Part shown: in pieces, positions 44,207-57,214 of the stretch
Numbering within the stretch: the first letter of the stretch is position 1
Layout: the number at the start of each line of letters is the position of its first letter
Source of the DNA: Typha latifolia
Lineage: Eukaryota > Streptophyta > Magnoliopsida > Poales > Typhaceae
DNA length: 64,000 nt
Assembly (NCBI GenBank): GCA_019914945.1
Contig: CM034099.1
Location: 10,801,001 to 10,865,000, forward strand
Reading direction: 5' to 3'
Notes under the pieces: generated by a model
What the model was told of the DNA's origin: nothing
Databases searched by the model: none
The model's input: only the letters and a program-made list of their open reading frames with translations
Program-made: the position numbers and the translations under genes

Positions 44207-44612
44207 TGATAGTGAGGGTGACGGGTGATGATGATGATAGGGAGAGGGATGATAAGGGTGATGGGATAGATGGATCATGGTGTTAAGAGGATAAGGATGA
44301 GGGGGCAGAAGTGGTTGAGATCCCAAGGAGAAGGGAGGACTCGATAGGTGAGGGAGATTAGAGGATCACCGACGTTGAGATGGCGCACGACTAGGTATTG
44401 AATGAAGAGGAAGGAAAATTAGGGTAGAGAGGAAGGGAAGGGATAGAAATAAATATTCATTCATAATAATCATTTTGGTTGCCATCTACATCTTAAGAGG
44501 CTAACCCAACAAGGAAAAATGACAAATAATAACCCTAGAAACAATGAATTCTTGTTTATCGCATTCAAACAGAGTTGAACGCGTTTGAACACGGAATTCA
44601 CATTCTCTGTCA
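44207..44612 (-). mobile_element. Truncated F1/F3-like LTR, inverted
   Basis: The plus strand starts TGATAGTGAGGG, i.e. the minus-strand LTR end ...CACTATCA. It contains, on the minus strand, GGGTTAGCCTCTTAAGATG and AACGCGTTCAAC-like remnants of the TTCGAA cluster (44570-44605). Its 5' end is cut near 44612. Confidence 0.6.
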
Positions 44613-44741
44613 ATTTGAGAATTATGCTGAGAATTGATTGAAATTAATTCTCAATGAATAATGAAATTAAAGAATAATGAAATTGTATTGAGAATTGATG
44701 ATGTTCCAAATGACAAAAATACCCTTGAGAAGTAATGCGGA

Positions 44742-44985
44742 ATAATGCATGGTTATAAGTTCGCACTCTATATAAAAAAAACTATGTACTAGAGGATATA
44801 AAGAGGCACTGTTGGGTAATGTGAGATTATACGCCCGTACTCTATATAAAATAACTATGCACTAGATAATATAAAGATGCACTATAGGATAATGCAAGGT
44901 TTTAAGCTCGTACTCTATGTAAAATAATCATAAACTAGAGGATATAAATCTGCATTCGATGTAAAATAACTATGTAGTAGAAGAC
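44742..44985. repeat. Tandem repeat, period about 74-76 bp, three units and a partial
   Basis: Units begin at about 44742, 44818 and 44889, each with TAATGC, a CGCACTCTATATAAAA-like block and ACTAGAGGATATAAAG. Confidence 0.85.
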
Positions 44986-46113
44986 TTATATTTAAAAGAA
45001 TAGATATATGAGATAAAAAATCTAAACTGTAGTTGAAATGCCAGTATTTAAGAGAATAGATAGTGTGGAGAAAGAAAATCTCAACTGTAGCTAGGGTAAT
45101 ACGTAATTAAATAGTCTAATTTAGGGGCAAAATAGTAATTGTGGATTACTAAATTATTTTTTAAAAGTTATATGGAATAAGATGAGAGAGAATAATATAT
45201 TACTATACCAGAATAAGATAAGTTATTGTTTCGTATCGTACCAGAATAAGAAGACTTATTCTAAAATAAATCTATTCCTATTCCACAAAATGGGGCTAAA
45301 CATTTAGAAATATCAAAAGAGTTACTCTATTACATTCTTATGGATGCCGAAAGGTAAAATATGAAAAATGAACATAATGAATTTATTCCTATTTCATTGC
45401 AAACGAAAAGATTAGATAGATTTTACTTTTAATATTATCGGTTTGGAAATAGCGAAATTTATTTGTAAACAAGATTTAATTGAATTTCATCTAAAATATT
45501 CTTTCCAAGAAGTAAGATATGCTCACATATAGCAACTTAACGTCTAGGTTAATTAAGTGGATGTTAACATATTCTCTTAACTTTTACTATCGAAAAAGAG
45601 GGAACATATTTGTTTACATAAGTTTCTCATTTAATATTATAGATGTCAAATAATGAAATATAATTAAACCAAATGGCCCTACTTTATTGTGGCTGCTTAA
45701 TGGTGCCCAACAGTAAACAATATAAGAGAACGCCAACCATCATGTGCATCTACAATGAACATATCAGTGTTCTTAAATTTAATTAGCTAGGCAAAAAATT
45801 ATAGTCAAATGGTAACAGTAATCTTTACAATATATAACGGTTTTTGGTTTTCACCATAGCCTATGTAAAACAAAGAATGAGACAACTATTGGTTTTTAAT
45901 TAATTTCCTGCGTCGGAATCAAAGATATAGACGGGACCAATTAATACATAAATTAGGTACGTACGTACCTTATTTAGAATGATTACAGTCTGCTGTCAAA
46001 ATTCAAAGGCTGTAGAAAATCAAGTCATATAACATACATCATTAAGTACATAATAAGCATCTCATACTTTCCTTTGTCAATGTTCTTCGTCAACATAAGT
46101 GTCATGTGTCATA

Positions 46114-46136
46114 CATATATATATATATATATATAT
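46114..46136. repeat. (AT)n microsatellite
   Basis: About eleven AT units. Confidence 0.9.
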
Positions 46137-46613
46137 GTTATCTTTCGAAGTATGCTAATTCTCTGATTCCTCTACTATGAATTGCACTTTTAATATCTTC
46201 GATATGCTTGAATTAAATAACTTGACTTGTACATGGCACATAACTCAATGCATGAATCCAATAATGACGACTAATGTATTAAGCCAATCAGTCAGCTGAA
46301 AAATAATCTAAAATTTTCGTGTAACTTTTGACGTGGTCATTAGGTTGGTCATTTACTGTGTGCGAAGTGCAAAATTGTGCAATATTTTCCGTAATTAAAC
46401 TCAAGTGTATATCTGTCCGGTTCTATTAAATTACGACATAATATGTTTGTCAGTGTAACTAGCCAAGGAGAAAAAAAAAGCACGTCACCCGAAACCGCCA
46501 TCTCAATGGTTTGAGTATTAATTAAAGGATATATCTGGATGTTTCTAGAATTTTCTGCCACCAAGTACTTAATTATTGGGTAAAAGGATCTGCATGACAT
46601 CAGCCAAGTAGAA

Positions 46614-46669
46614 GGTTCGTATCACATATGAAATTATATATGGTTCGTATCACATATGAAATTATATAT
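46614..46669. repeat. 28-bp perfect tandem repeat x2
   Basis: GGTTCGTATCACATATGAAA plus TTATATAT occurs twice back to back. Confidence 0.95.
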
Positions 46670-46925
46670 GCGTTAATTCCATGTCATTGTAAGTAATCAT
46701 AGGCTTAGTATTGTCACAGCCATCAAGGCTTATAATAAAGTCATGTAGCCCCCTTCGTTTCTGAAATTTAATAAATGCTCGCTGAGTTGCATATGGGAGT
46801 GAAAACCAATCAGATTAAATCAAATATAATCGGGCTTAATTTGTAATTGGATTTTGTTGATCGTATATGGGTTGTGTTTTTCTTACCTGTTTTGATATTC
46901 ATATCTATATCATCTATGTAGATAT

Positions 46926-46926
<1 letters not shown>

Positions 46927-46968
<42 letters not shown>
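46927..46968. repeat. (TA)n microsatellite
   Basis: About twenty TA units, 104 bp before the copia-1 LTR. Confidence 0.95.
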
Positions 46969-46970
<2 letters not shown>

Positions 46971-47071
46971 TCGAAAAATAATATCCGAATAAATATCTAA
47001 TATCATTTAGGTTCAATCTAGAGTTTTAATGTGAATTAAAGTACAAAATAGGATGCAATTATAGTGAGAAG

Positions 47072-48002
47072 TGTTGGAGAAAATTATTTGATTCCAAAGG
47101 TCACAATAAATCTGATCCAATAAATTAAATGAATTTAAATAAACTTATGAATTACCGAATATAAAATTTTATATAGTCGAGCCTAGTATTGGACACTATA
47201 TCCTTAAGACCAATTCGCGCTTATCTACTCGCTTTCTAGAACAAAGGGACGCTCGGTCTCACAAGATACAATGACTGTCTTGCACTCGAAAGGATGTTGC
47301 TATATGAATGCTCTATCGAACCTGAACTATGTAGTACTCTCTCTCAAATGCAGACAAAAGACTCAACATATGAACGGAAAGTATAAAATACTATGATTAA
47401 TAAATGCAAAATGACGACCTATTTATAGTAGTAAACAGGGCATAACGAAGGGATGTGAATAGAGGGTTAGATATGGTCACGAATGGATCTTTCAGGTCAA
47501 AACCAATTAATAATTTTTAATATGAAGGGAGGCACCATTCCGGGTTCAACCAACAACTAACTGATTAATCTAAGGGGACATGCCCCTTCAGGTTCAACCA
47601 ACCGAACCTAATCCGAACTAGACCAAATCTAAACTCAAATCAGGCAAAAAAATAATTTTAGACTTAACTCGCGTGCATGAACGAAATCGAGCTGAGCAAG
47701 GCCGAGCGATGCACATGTGTGAGTTAATTTGGATAGTATTATTTACCCACAAAATAGATATCCCTTTTGGGGCTCAAGGCCAATAAGAAGTTTGACACTT
47801 ATATATACCATACTAACTTATCTTTATTTTTTATTGCCATGAAACCCAGTTTAGAGCCTATTTTTATTCACTTTTCTTCATGGATTTAAATAAGTGAATA
47901 TATGATGCATCATTAATCCATCATTAATAATGTGTGAACCCCACTTAAAACTTAGCTCATAGTTAATAAAATATTCATGTCAAAGATATGATATTTCCAA
48001 CA
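47072..48002 (-). mobile_element. copia-1 LTR, complete (931 bp)
   Basis: Plus-strand ends TGTTGGAGAA and TTTCCAACA are inverted repeats. The minus strand has CTACTATAAATAGG (about 47419-47432), a TATA box, which agrees with minus orientation, as does the polypurine tract GGGGGAG just beyond 48002. The part from 47479 on is the duplicated segment. Confidence 0.82.
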
Positions 48003-49692
48003 CTCCCCCGCATGAATGCGTTGGCTACACATACATATGAATGTAGACTTGATTGAGAGTACAACGAAAAGCTACCGTATCAAGATAGGAAGCTTTTGGC
48101 TTTAAACCTTTCCTAGTGAAGTATTATTAGATTTATTCGCTAAACAGTGAACATAATGTCTTGAATTGTTCAGCACAATTGGTTCTGTATGTTATGTTAA
48201 TTTTAGCCTTGGACGCGCTTGGTAATTCTATCAATGCTCGAGAGATTTAGCCTAGACATTTGATAGAAGCAGCCCACTTCACACTTACATAGGTGACCTC
48301 TTATTAAGAGTATCCTACCATGCTTCACTTCAATTTTTAAGGTATAAGGGCCATTAAAAGCATTGCTTACCCTAACACTTAGTGCAGGTTTATGATACGA
48401 TTCGGACTTCACCGACGTCGTCTCGAGCATGGATTCACTTTAGGAGTGTTTTTATTTCATGTTTTAGTGTTTAATTTCCATTAAAATAAGTTTTTTGTAA
48501 GTCGCGTTCGAACGCGGGTGGAGTGAGTTCGAACGCGGTTTGTGAACAAGGTTGTGAACGTGGTGAAGAGAATGTACTATGCGTTCGAACGCACTGTGAA
48601 CGCCGGCATCGCATTCGCAAATACCGACAGACGCGTTCGATCACGCGTTCGAACGCCTGCATCGCGTTCGCAAATCCAGAGAAGAGCTAATTCGGTGCGT
48701 TCGAACGCGGTCGGGCGAGTTCGAACGCGGTCGGTGAAAATTGTGTTTTAGGGTTAATGTGAGTTGTTGGTTAGCCTATAAAAGGATGTGTAGGGCAACC
48801 AAAAATGGTATTGATTATTGAGATTGAGTTTTGCCTTGCCTCCTTCGTCTTCTTCGCTCCCGTTCTCTCAATCCCCGGCGACGCCGCTTCTAACCTCCCT
48901 CGTCCGGCTAATCACCCTAGTCCCTTAGGGGTGGCCCTCTTCTCCCCTTCGTCCAATCTATCCAACACTTGCCCTAATCCTTCCATCAACCACAACCGTT
49001 CCACCATCACTTTTCACCGGTGCCACCACATTAACGCCGGTCCACCACCATCCACCATTACCTAGGATCTCGTGCCTCCATCCACGAATCCAAAACAGAG
49101 CATCCTGATGTTCGTCCACTAAACGAACGATATCTCGAGATCCCCAACTCCGATTCGCCTGTAACTAGATTTGTTGGAAAGATCTTTTACGAGGCTACAA
49201 CATATCAAAATCTCATATCGATCCGATGACAGCATATTTCGGGATCTAATTTCAAAGTTCCGTGCCTGATCGTAACAAGCTGGTATCGAGCCTTAGCCCC
49301 AAAGAGAAGATCGTATCAAGCCGGTATCGAGCCTTAGCCCCAAAGAGAAGATCGTATCAGTTTATCACTATGTCATCATAGGAAATAATTCCTTAGTAAT
49401 TTCAAAGAACGCCTCCACAACTCGGTTGCCCTTGAACCTAAATCTTGGGATCTCTAGTCAACTAGGTTGGGTTGTCATTATGTCGTTACTCTAGGTGATT
49501 AGTTTTAAACCCATTGCCTATGATGAATAATACATTTGATCTCTTATTAAGCTCTTTGTTAATGGATTCGTAATGTTATCCTTTGAATTCACATAATCAA
49601 TGCATATTATACCATTTGAGATTAATTGACGCATAGTATTAGCAATCGAGTTCATGGCTAGTTAGAGTGCCAACTCAAGAGGACATTTATTA
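48003..49692 (-). mobile_element. copia-1 3' internal remnant (copy B)
   Basis: Same as 524-2215, including the RNase H end at about 49490-49692 and the interrupting solo LTR. Confidence 0.7.
48393..49359 (+). mobile_element. F1 solo LTR with GTTTA duplication (copy B)
   Basis: Counterpart of 914-1881; GTTTA at 48388-48392 and 49360-49364. The two internal PBS-LTR-end units (49278-49359) are 41 bp here, because GTATCAGAGCC is read as GTATCGAGCC in both. Confidence 0.93.
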
Positions 49693-50119
49693 GCGACCTT
49701 TAGCGGGACATTCAGGTCGAAGTGAAGGTTGCTCGACCAACCACATTACTTGAGGCTTTTGCTACAGCTCAATTGATTGAAAAGAAGCTTAAGGAGCTTT
49801 GGTTGGCAACAAAAGGGGGCTGGAGCACCACAGAGGTTTGAGGAGTGCCTCGGCAAACCACAGCCGCACATCATGTGCTGGCGGCTCCACCAAGGACAAC
49901 GAGTGCAAGATTGCTTCCATGGCCATAACCAGAGGTGAGGAGACCTCTTCGAGCTACCATGAGAAGACTTACCCAAGCCCAAGTTGAAGAAATAAAAGCT
50001 AAATGGTTATTCTTTTATTGTGATGAACGATTCACTCTAAGGCACAAATGTGCTCGACTTGTGGCCAGGGTGATGGTGTTGGACGAAGTGGAGGATGTGG
50101 AGGAAAATGAAGTAGTGGA
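49693..50119 (+). pseudogene. Gypsy gag fragment (copy B)
   Basis: Same as 2216-2642, with the damaged knuckle FFYCDERFTLRHKC. Confidence 0.7.
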
Positions 50120-50650
50120 TGGAAAACCCCTAGACACAAGTATGTATATAAATACTAGGCAATGATATCACTCGTTCGCTTAAGTAAAACTCCGAAGAAA
50201 TACTAAAAAGGAAAGTAGATATGAACGCTAAGATTTTAATGTAGAAAAACCCAAACGAAAAAAAAACCACAGATCCAAACTCGGATCAAAACCAATCACT
50301 AGGATAGTAGCAGTTACAAGACTGACTCACAAAACATCCCGTCGATCCAAACGACTTTGTTCCTCTTAGTCTTGCTCGCTAGAACCCACGATTCAATACT
50401 TATCGTGATTGATGTCCAACCTCAATAACTTCGAGATTGATCTTTCGTCTCGATAGCCCTTAAGACGAAAGATTAAGCTTTTTAGAAGAGTAGGACCTTG
50501 TTAGTTGAAGAACCGATGTAGCCTCAAGAAGTCTCCTTCAATCTTGCTTCTTCAAACCAGAGATTTTCTAGACTCGTATAAAGCTCATATACATCTATAA
50601 ATACACTTAGAATATTTTGTACACAATTGCCAATAATTAAAAACCTAACA
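50120..50650 (-). mobile_element. F2 short solo LTR with GTGGA duplication (copy B)
   Basis: Counterpart of 2643-3174; GTGGA at 50115-50119 and 50651-50655. Confidence 0.88.
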
Positions 50651-50655
50651 GTGGA

Positions 50656-50896
50656 TTCCGTGTTTTCATGTAATTCTGTGTTTTCTTCCCTGCTACAGTT
50701 GGATCTATGAAGGGCGTAAATACAAATATTGTAGATCAGGAAGCTATGGATCTAACCCAATTAGTTTCGTAATTTTCTGACCACCAGAGAATATATGACG
50801 AATATTTTCCCACAGTTAGGCGGACTGATTCCTGTAATAAATTCAAATCTTAAGGAATTATTCTGTAGCTGATTTTTTGATTCCAGATCCTATCAT
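50656..50896 (+). mobile_element. F3 LTR tail (copy B)
   Basis: Counterpart of 3180-3420. Here the text is TTTTCTGACCACCAGAGAA where copy A has TTTTCGACCACCGAGAGAA; the related LTR at 39645 supports the copy B reading. Confidence 0.65.
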
Positions 50897-51001
50897 TTGG
50901 TATCAGAGCTTATCAAATTGGTATCGGAGCTTATCAAATTGGTATCAGACCTTATTAAATTGGTATCAGAGCTTAACAATTTGGTATTAGAGCCTATTAG
51001 A
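50897..51001 (+). repeat. 21-bp PBS array x5 (copy B)
   Basis: Counterpart of 3421-3525 with identical period and unit number. Confidence 0.9.
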
Positions 51002-52337
51002 ACCCATAAAACCACCCCGAGCACGAGAAGCACGACGGGTTGGTACTCGAGCGTGGGCCGATCAAAGTACCCGCAGACGAAGAGCTATGGAGACTATTGA
51101 TGGTACACTTCCATGATACTCCTATAGCAGGCCATGAAGGGGTCTTATGTACCTATAAGCGGCTGGCCCAAAATTGTAATTGGACAACGATAAAGTTGGG
51201 ACGTGAAGAAATATGTGCGTGAATGCCAAATTTGCCAACGAGTCAAATCAGAGACACTCAAACCCAGCGGGCTGTTGCAACCACTGCCTATATCGGAGCA
51301 TATTTGGGAGGACATCCCCATGGACTTCATTGAGGGGCTGCCGGAGGTCTGAGGACAATCGGTGGTGATAGGATGATCAAATATACTCATAGCATTGTCG
51401 CACCCGTTTTCAGCGAAAAAGGTTGCTGAAATTTTTGTTCGGGAAATGGCGCGCTTGCATGGGGTGCCTAGGACAGTCGTGTCAGACCGGGATCGCATCT
51501 TCATCAGTGAGTTTTGGTTCGAGTTCTTCAGATTGCAAGGGACTTGAATTAACCTTAGTTCAGCTTATCACCCCAAGACGGATGGCCAAACCAAAGTGGT
51601 GAATCGCGGACTGGAGCAATACTTGCGATGCTTTGTGGTGGACCGACCAAAGAATTGGGTCCAATTCCTTCCATGAGCCAAGTGGTCATACAATACCGCT
51701 CATCACTCTAGCATCGGCATGACCCCCTTTTGAGGTGGTTTATGGGTGCACTCCCCCTATCTTGCGTACCTATGAAAGACTCGCGGCGGTGGATAGAACC
51801 GAGCTCGACTTGGAACTTGCTGATCGAGATAAAACTTTGAGACGGCTCAAGATTCACCTAGCAATAGCCCAAAACTGCATGAAGTAGACTCATGACAAAG
51901 GTTGGCATGAGCGAGAGTTTGAGGTACATCAATGGGTGTTCGTTCAAGCTCAACCGTACCGGCAATCCACATTGAGGCCAATTTTGAACCAGAAGTTGGG
52001 GCACAAGTACTATGGTCCGTACCGAGTGCTACAACGAATCGGTCCAATAGCTTACCGGTTAGACCTACCTAAGGGTACCAGGATCCATCCGGTCTTTCAT
52101 GTATCGGCATTAAAGGCTCAGATCAGGCCTAACTATGTGGTGGGTTCGACCTTGCCCGAACCAATGGAGGAAGATGGCCCAATTCAACCGGTCCGAGTCT
52201 TAGGCCGCAGGAGAAGATGCCATGGATCCAGATTGGAGATCGAAATGCTGATCGAGTGGCTAGGCAAGCCCACTGACGAGTCTACCTGGGAGCTAGAGTC
52301 AGATATCATGGATCGCGTTTCCAATTTCAAATCTTGA
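51002..52337 (+). pseudogene. Gypsy integrase and chromodomain (copy B)
   Basis: Counterpart of 3526-4860. The C-terminal 133-codon open part is 51936-52337. The reading GGGGCTGCCGGAGGTCTG here (GLPEV, as in the 28-kb element) is more intact than copy A. Confidence 0.85.
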
Positions 52338-52364
52338 GGATAAGGTTGCAGAAGCGTGGTGGAT

Positions 52365-53225
52365 TGATATGATTCGGACTTCACCGATATTGTCTCGAGC
52401 ATGAGTACACTTTAGGGGTATCTCTGTTTCTTATTTTAGTATTTAATTCTTAAGAAAAATATAAGTTTTATGTATGTCGCGTTCGAACGCGATTGTGAAC
52501 GCCTACATCAGGTTCGCACATCTAGAGAGTGCGAATTGTGCGTTTGAACGCGCCTGCAAACGCCTGCATCGTGTTAGCAAATCCAGAGAAGTGCGAAAAA
52601 TATGCGTTCGAATGCGATCGGGCGCGTTCGAATGCGGTCGACAAAAATGTACTATTTAGGGTTTATTTTGAATTGTTTGGTTAGCCTCTAAAGGTGTGGA
52701 TGGCAACCATAGAGTCATTATTGATGAATTGAGTTTTGCCTTATCTCCTTCATCTTCTTCACTCGCATTCTCTCAATCACCGACGACGCTACTTCTAGCC
52801 TCCCTTGATCGGCCAATCACCCTAGTCCCTTAGGGGCGGCCCACTCCTGCCCCTTCTTCCAATCTATCCAACACTTGCCCAAACCTTTCCATCACCCAAA
52901 ACCCTTCCACCACCACTTATTCACCGGTGCCACCCCATTAATGTCGGTCCACCACCATCCACCATCATCTAGGATCTCGTGCCTCCATCCACGGATCTTA
53001 AGACAGACCCCCTGACGTTCGTCCAATAATCGGACGATATTTTGAGATCTCTATATCCGATTCCCTGAAACGTGATTTGTTGGAAAGCTTTTTTCTTGGT
53101 CTAAGACATATCAAAATCTCACGTCCATCCGACGGCGGCATCGTTCGATATCTATTTTTAAAGTTTTGTGTTAGATCCTGTCCAGATCTGAAAATCGGAA
53201 TAGATCTGAAAATTGGAATGTATCA
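52365..53225 (+). mobile_element. F1 3' LTR (copy B)
   Basis: Counterpart of 4888-5749; starts TGATATGATTCGG and ends ATGTATCA. Confidence 0.8.
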
Positions 53226-53343
53226 CGGCAGCGACGATGGGGCGTGTGGTGCCCCTCCATGCAGGCTACTTCACATAGGCACGAGGCCAGCCATAGTGTG
53301 GTCGACCACATCGTGCCCATAAATTAATTAATTTTTTTAAGGT

Positions 53344-55344
53344 TCACTTGTTACATTTCGTCACTCTTAAAATGTATGTCCTCGATCTCTGTGTGGATAA
53401 AGATATCGAGTTTTGTTTCTTACTGTGCCAAGCAACCAGATTGTTTTCAATATAAAAACATCCACCCGAGGTACTTTTTCTATCATCACATGAACTCCGC
53501 CCAATCGAATCCGTGTATCCAGATATGATAGCTCCCAAATCATACGTAAAACCGATACCTAAGTCAACTATGCCACCGACATATTTTATAATACGTTTCA
53601 CAAAAACAAATGTGTCTCCTTAGGTTCGTACTAAAACCTAGCACACACACCGACACTAAATGCAATGTCTGGTCTACAAGCGCTAAGTCCAAAAGACTAC
53701 CAATCATGCTCCTATACAAAGTCTCGATCAACACTTTTTCCTGAAATATCCTTACCTAGTTTGACTCATAGGAGTTCTAGCATGTTTTGCATTTTCTAAA
53801 CCGAATTTAGTCACAAGATCCTTAGCATACTTGGTTTGAGCGATAAATATCCCTCTTTCCAACTAAGTAATTTGAAGTCCCAAAAAGAACTTCAACTCAC
53901 CCATCATGCTCATCTCAAAATAATTATGCATAAGATCTACAAACTCCTTAGCTAATGATCGACTCATTGCCCCGAAGACAATGTCATCCACATAAATTTG
54001 TGCCACAACTAAACTCTTGTTTGACCGTCTAATGAACAATGTCTTGTCCACTCCCTCTCGAGTGAACCCCGCATCCACTAAAAAAGTGGTTAACTTCTCA
54101 TACCAAGCTCTTGGAGCTTGTTTTAGCCCATAGAGGGCCTTTTTCAGTTTAAACAGATGAGAAGGAAATTTTTGATCTTCAAACCCTTTCGGTTGTTCCA
54201 TATAAACATCTTCATTCAGAGTACCATTCAAGAAAGCACTTTTCACATCCATTTGAAACAATTTAAATTTTAAGTGACAAGTAATAGCAAGTAGTATACG
54301 AATAGATTCTAATCTAGCAATAGGAGCAAATATCTCATCAAAATCTATACCCTCAACTTGAGTATATCCCTGTGCTACGAGTCTAGCTTTATTTCGAACT
54401 ATATTGCCATGTTCATCACTTTTATTCTTGTAAATCCATTTTGTTCCAATGACGTTCACATTCTTAGGTCTAGGAACTAAATACCAAACATCATTCCTAG
54501 AAAATTGCTCTAATTTCTCATGCATAGCATTAACCCAAGAATCGTCTAACAATGCTTCCTTCACATTTCTAGGTTCAAAAGAAGATGTATAACAAGTAAA
54601 TGATACCTCACTTTGGATTTGTCGTCTTGTCTTAATTGGTTCATTTACGTCTCCGATCACTTGTGATAGTGGATGATTTGATTTCACTCTAGCAGATGGT
54701 TCCTGTGACGCTGCGCCATCTTTGTTCATTTCAACTTTGTGCTCGTCCCGATTCTCAATTTCCAGATCAAGCTCTTTTTCTATTTCTTTGTCATATGTAT
54801 CTCGCAAACAGAAATAGGAGTAGCTTTAGTTAAATCGGTCGTGGATTCATCTATCCTAACATTAGTAGATTTCATAACAAAGAGAAGTGTCAAGATTAAA
54901 TATTCTGTGGGCTCTACTATTATTTGAATACACTAAGAAGATGCCTTCGCTATTTCTAGTGTCAAATTTAGTCAAATATTCTCGATCACGCAAGATATAA
55001 TATTTACTACCAAAAACTCGAAAATATTTAAACACTAGGTTTCTTACCTTTCCAGATTTCATAAGTAGTCATTTTTGTACCTCGTCTTAAATAAACACGA
55101 TTTATCACATGTACCGCTGTATTGACCGCCTCCACCCAAAACCTTTGAGTAACCTTTTTAGCGTGAAGCATAACCCTAGCCATTTTCTGCACAACTCGAT
55201 TCTTTCTTTCAACAATCCCGTTTTATTGTGGAGTTATAGGAGCTGAAAACTCATGTTGAATACCAAGAGAATCGCAAAATATAGACAAATTTTCATTTTC
55301 AAATTCTCTTTCATGATCAGAACGAATCCTAACTAGGGTTGTAG
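53344..55344 (-). pseudogene. copia-2 pol 3' half (copy B), longest intact RT
   Basis: Counterpart of 5868-7869. Here 54807-53863 is open for 314 codons and carries the whole RT palm and fingers: FARL-type start WIYKNKSDEHG, KARLVAQGYTQVEGIDFDEI, FQMDVKSAFLNG, LYGLKQAPRAWYEKL, YVDDIVFG and MGELKFFLGLQIT. RNase H (53601-53344) is broken (DSIGRSSCDD where copy A has DSDWAGSCDD). SIRE-like by motif. Confidence 0.9.
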
Positions 55345-56260
55345 TAATACGATTCGGACTTCACCGACGTCGTCTCGAGCATGGATTCACTTTAGGAGTG
55401 TTTTTATTTCATGTTTTAGTGTTTAATTTCCATTAAAATAAGTTTTCTGTAAGTCGCGTTCGAATGCGGTTTGTGAACGGGGTTGTGAACGTGGTGAAGA
55501 GAATGTACTATGCGTTCGAACGCACCGTGAATGCCTCGCATCGCGTTCGCAAATACCGACAGCGCATTCGATCACGCGGTCGAACGCCCGCATCGCGTTC
55601 ACAAATCCAGAAGAGCTCATTCGGTGCGTTCGAACGCGGTCGGGCGAGTTCGAACGCGGTCGGCGAAAATTGTGTTTTAGGGTTAATGTGAGTTGTTGGT
55701 TAGCCTATAAAAGGATGTGTAGGGCAACCAAAATTATTATTGATTATTGAGATTGACTTTTGCCTTGCCTCCTTCGTCTTCTTCGCTCCCGTTCTCTCAA
55801 TCCCCGGCGACGTCGCTTCTAACCTCCCTCGTCCGGCTAATCACCCTAGTCCCTTAGGGGTGGCCCTCTTCTCCCCTTTGTCCAATCTATCCAACACTTG
55901 CCCTAATCCTTCCATCAACCACAACCCTTCCACCATCACTTTTCACCGGTGTCACCCCATTAACGTCGGTCCTCCACCATCCACCATTACCTAGGATCTC
56001 GTGCCTCCATCCACGGATCCAAAACAGAGCATCCTGATGTTCGTCCACTAAACGAACGATATCTCGAGATCCCCAACTCCGATTCGCCTGAAACTTGATT
56101 TGTTGGAAAGCTCTTTTCCGGACCTAAAGCATATCAAAATTTCACATCAATCCGACGGCGGAATATTTCGGGATCTTATTTCAAAGTTTCGTGCAAGATC
56201 TAGTTCAAATCTGAGAATTAGAAAAGATCGATCTTTAGCCCTAAAGGAGAGATCGTATCA
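55345..56260 (+). mobile_element. F1 solo LTR with TGTAG duplication (copy B)
   Basis: Counterpart of 7870-8786; TGTAG at 55340-55344 and 56261-56265. Confidence 0.93.
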
Positions 56261-56265
56261 TGTAG

Positions 56266-57204
56266 ATTTTTCATTCTGCAATTTTAAGCATAGTGATTTA
56301 AAAACCTCAAAGGTTTCAGACTTCTCACGTAGAAAGGCAACCCAGGTATATCTGGAGTAAACATCGACCATTAAGAATATATAGCGTTTACCTCCAAGAC
56401 TTTTCGTTTTTGTTGGACCTATCAAGTCCATGTGAACTAATTAAAGTACACGGTCGGTGGTTGCTGCATTTACCTTCTTGTGTGAGATCCGAATTTGTTT
56501 TCCAATTTGACACGAACCGCACACTGTTTTTGATATTTCTTTCATCTTAGGTATTACTCTTACCATTTTTTGTTTGGACAGAGTAAATAATTCTTTGTGA
56601 TTCACATGTCCAAGACGTTGATGCCAAAGATCTGCAATGTTGAAAGAGGCACTGTTACATTTCAGTTTATGTGACGTTCCAACAATATAGCAATTATCAG
56701 ATATTCTAGATCCATAACATATAACATTACCACCATGATCTAGAATAATACAATCATTTTTGGAGAATTTTACCTCATAATCTTCATCACAAAATTGATT
56801 GATACTCATAAGATTTGCTTTCAAGCCTTAACATAAAGAACATTTTCAAGAATAGGAATCCCCGGAGAATTTACCTTTCCTTTACCTATTACCTTGGATG
56901 AATTACCATTTCCGAATGTCACAACTCCCCCTTCATGTTTTTCAAGATTAGAAAATAACGACTTGTCACCCGACATATGTCTTGAAGAACCACTGTCTAA
57001 ATACCACAAATCAGAATTTAAAGCTTTCAAGGCTGTATGCACAACATAACATTTCAAATCACTTTTCTTGACCCATATGACCTTTGTTTTCATCCCATAA
57101 ATGAAAGCAGTTCTAGGTTTTTGCAAAAATTTGCAATGAGGTCGAATATGCCCTAGAATGCCGCAATGATAGCATATCGGAACAAACCCTTTTCTACTCA
57201 CCTT
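56266..57204 (-). pseudogene. copia-2 protease and GAG-pre-integrase (copy B)
   Basis: 57201-56821 is open: zinc knuckle CYHCGILGHIRPHC, then WYLDSGSSRHMSGDKSLF (protease DSG) and FGNGNSSKVIGKGKV. 56824-56441 is open: MSINQFCDEDYEVKF, WHQRLGHVNHKEL and CGSCQIGKQ (integrase zinc domain). The two frames meet near 56822 with a shift. Confidence 0.88.
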
Positions 57205-57214
57205 TTATCGAGGA

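Larger units (their letters stand above)
44613..47071. other. AT-rich intergenic; possible MITE at the left
   Basis: 44613-45300 starts with AATTCTCA/TGAGAATT-rich DNA, carries a tandem repeat and ends near TTATTCTAAAATAAATC and TTCCACAAAATGGGG, which has the look of a MITE, but inverted ends were not confirmed. No coding sequence recognised in the remainder. Confidence 0.35.
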
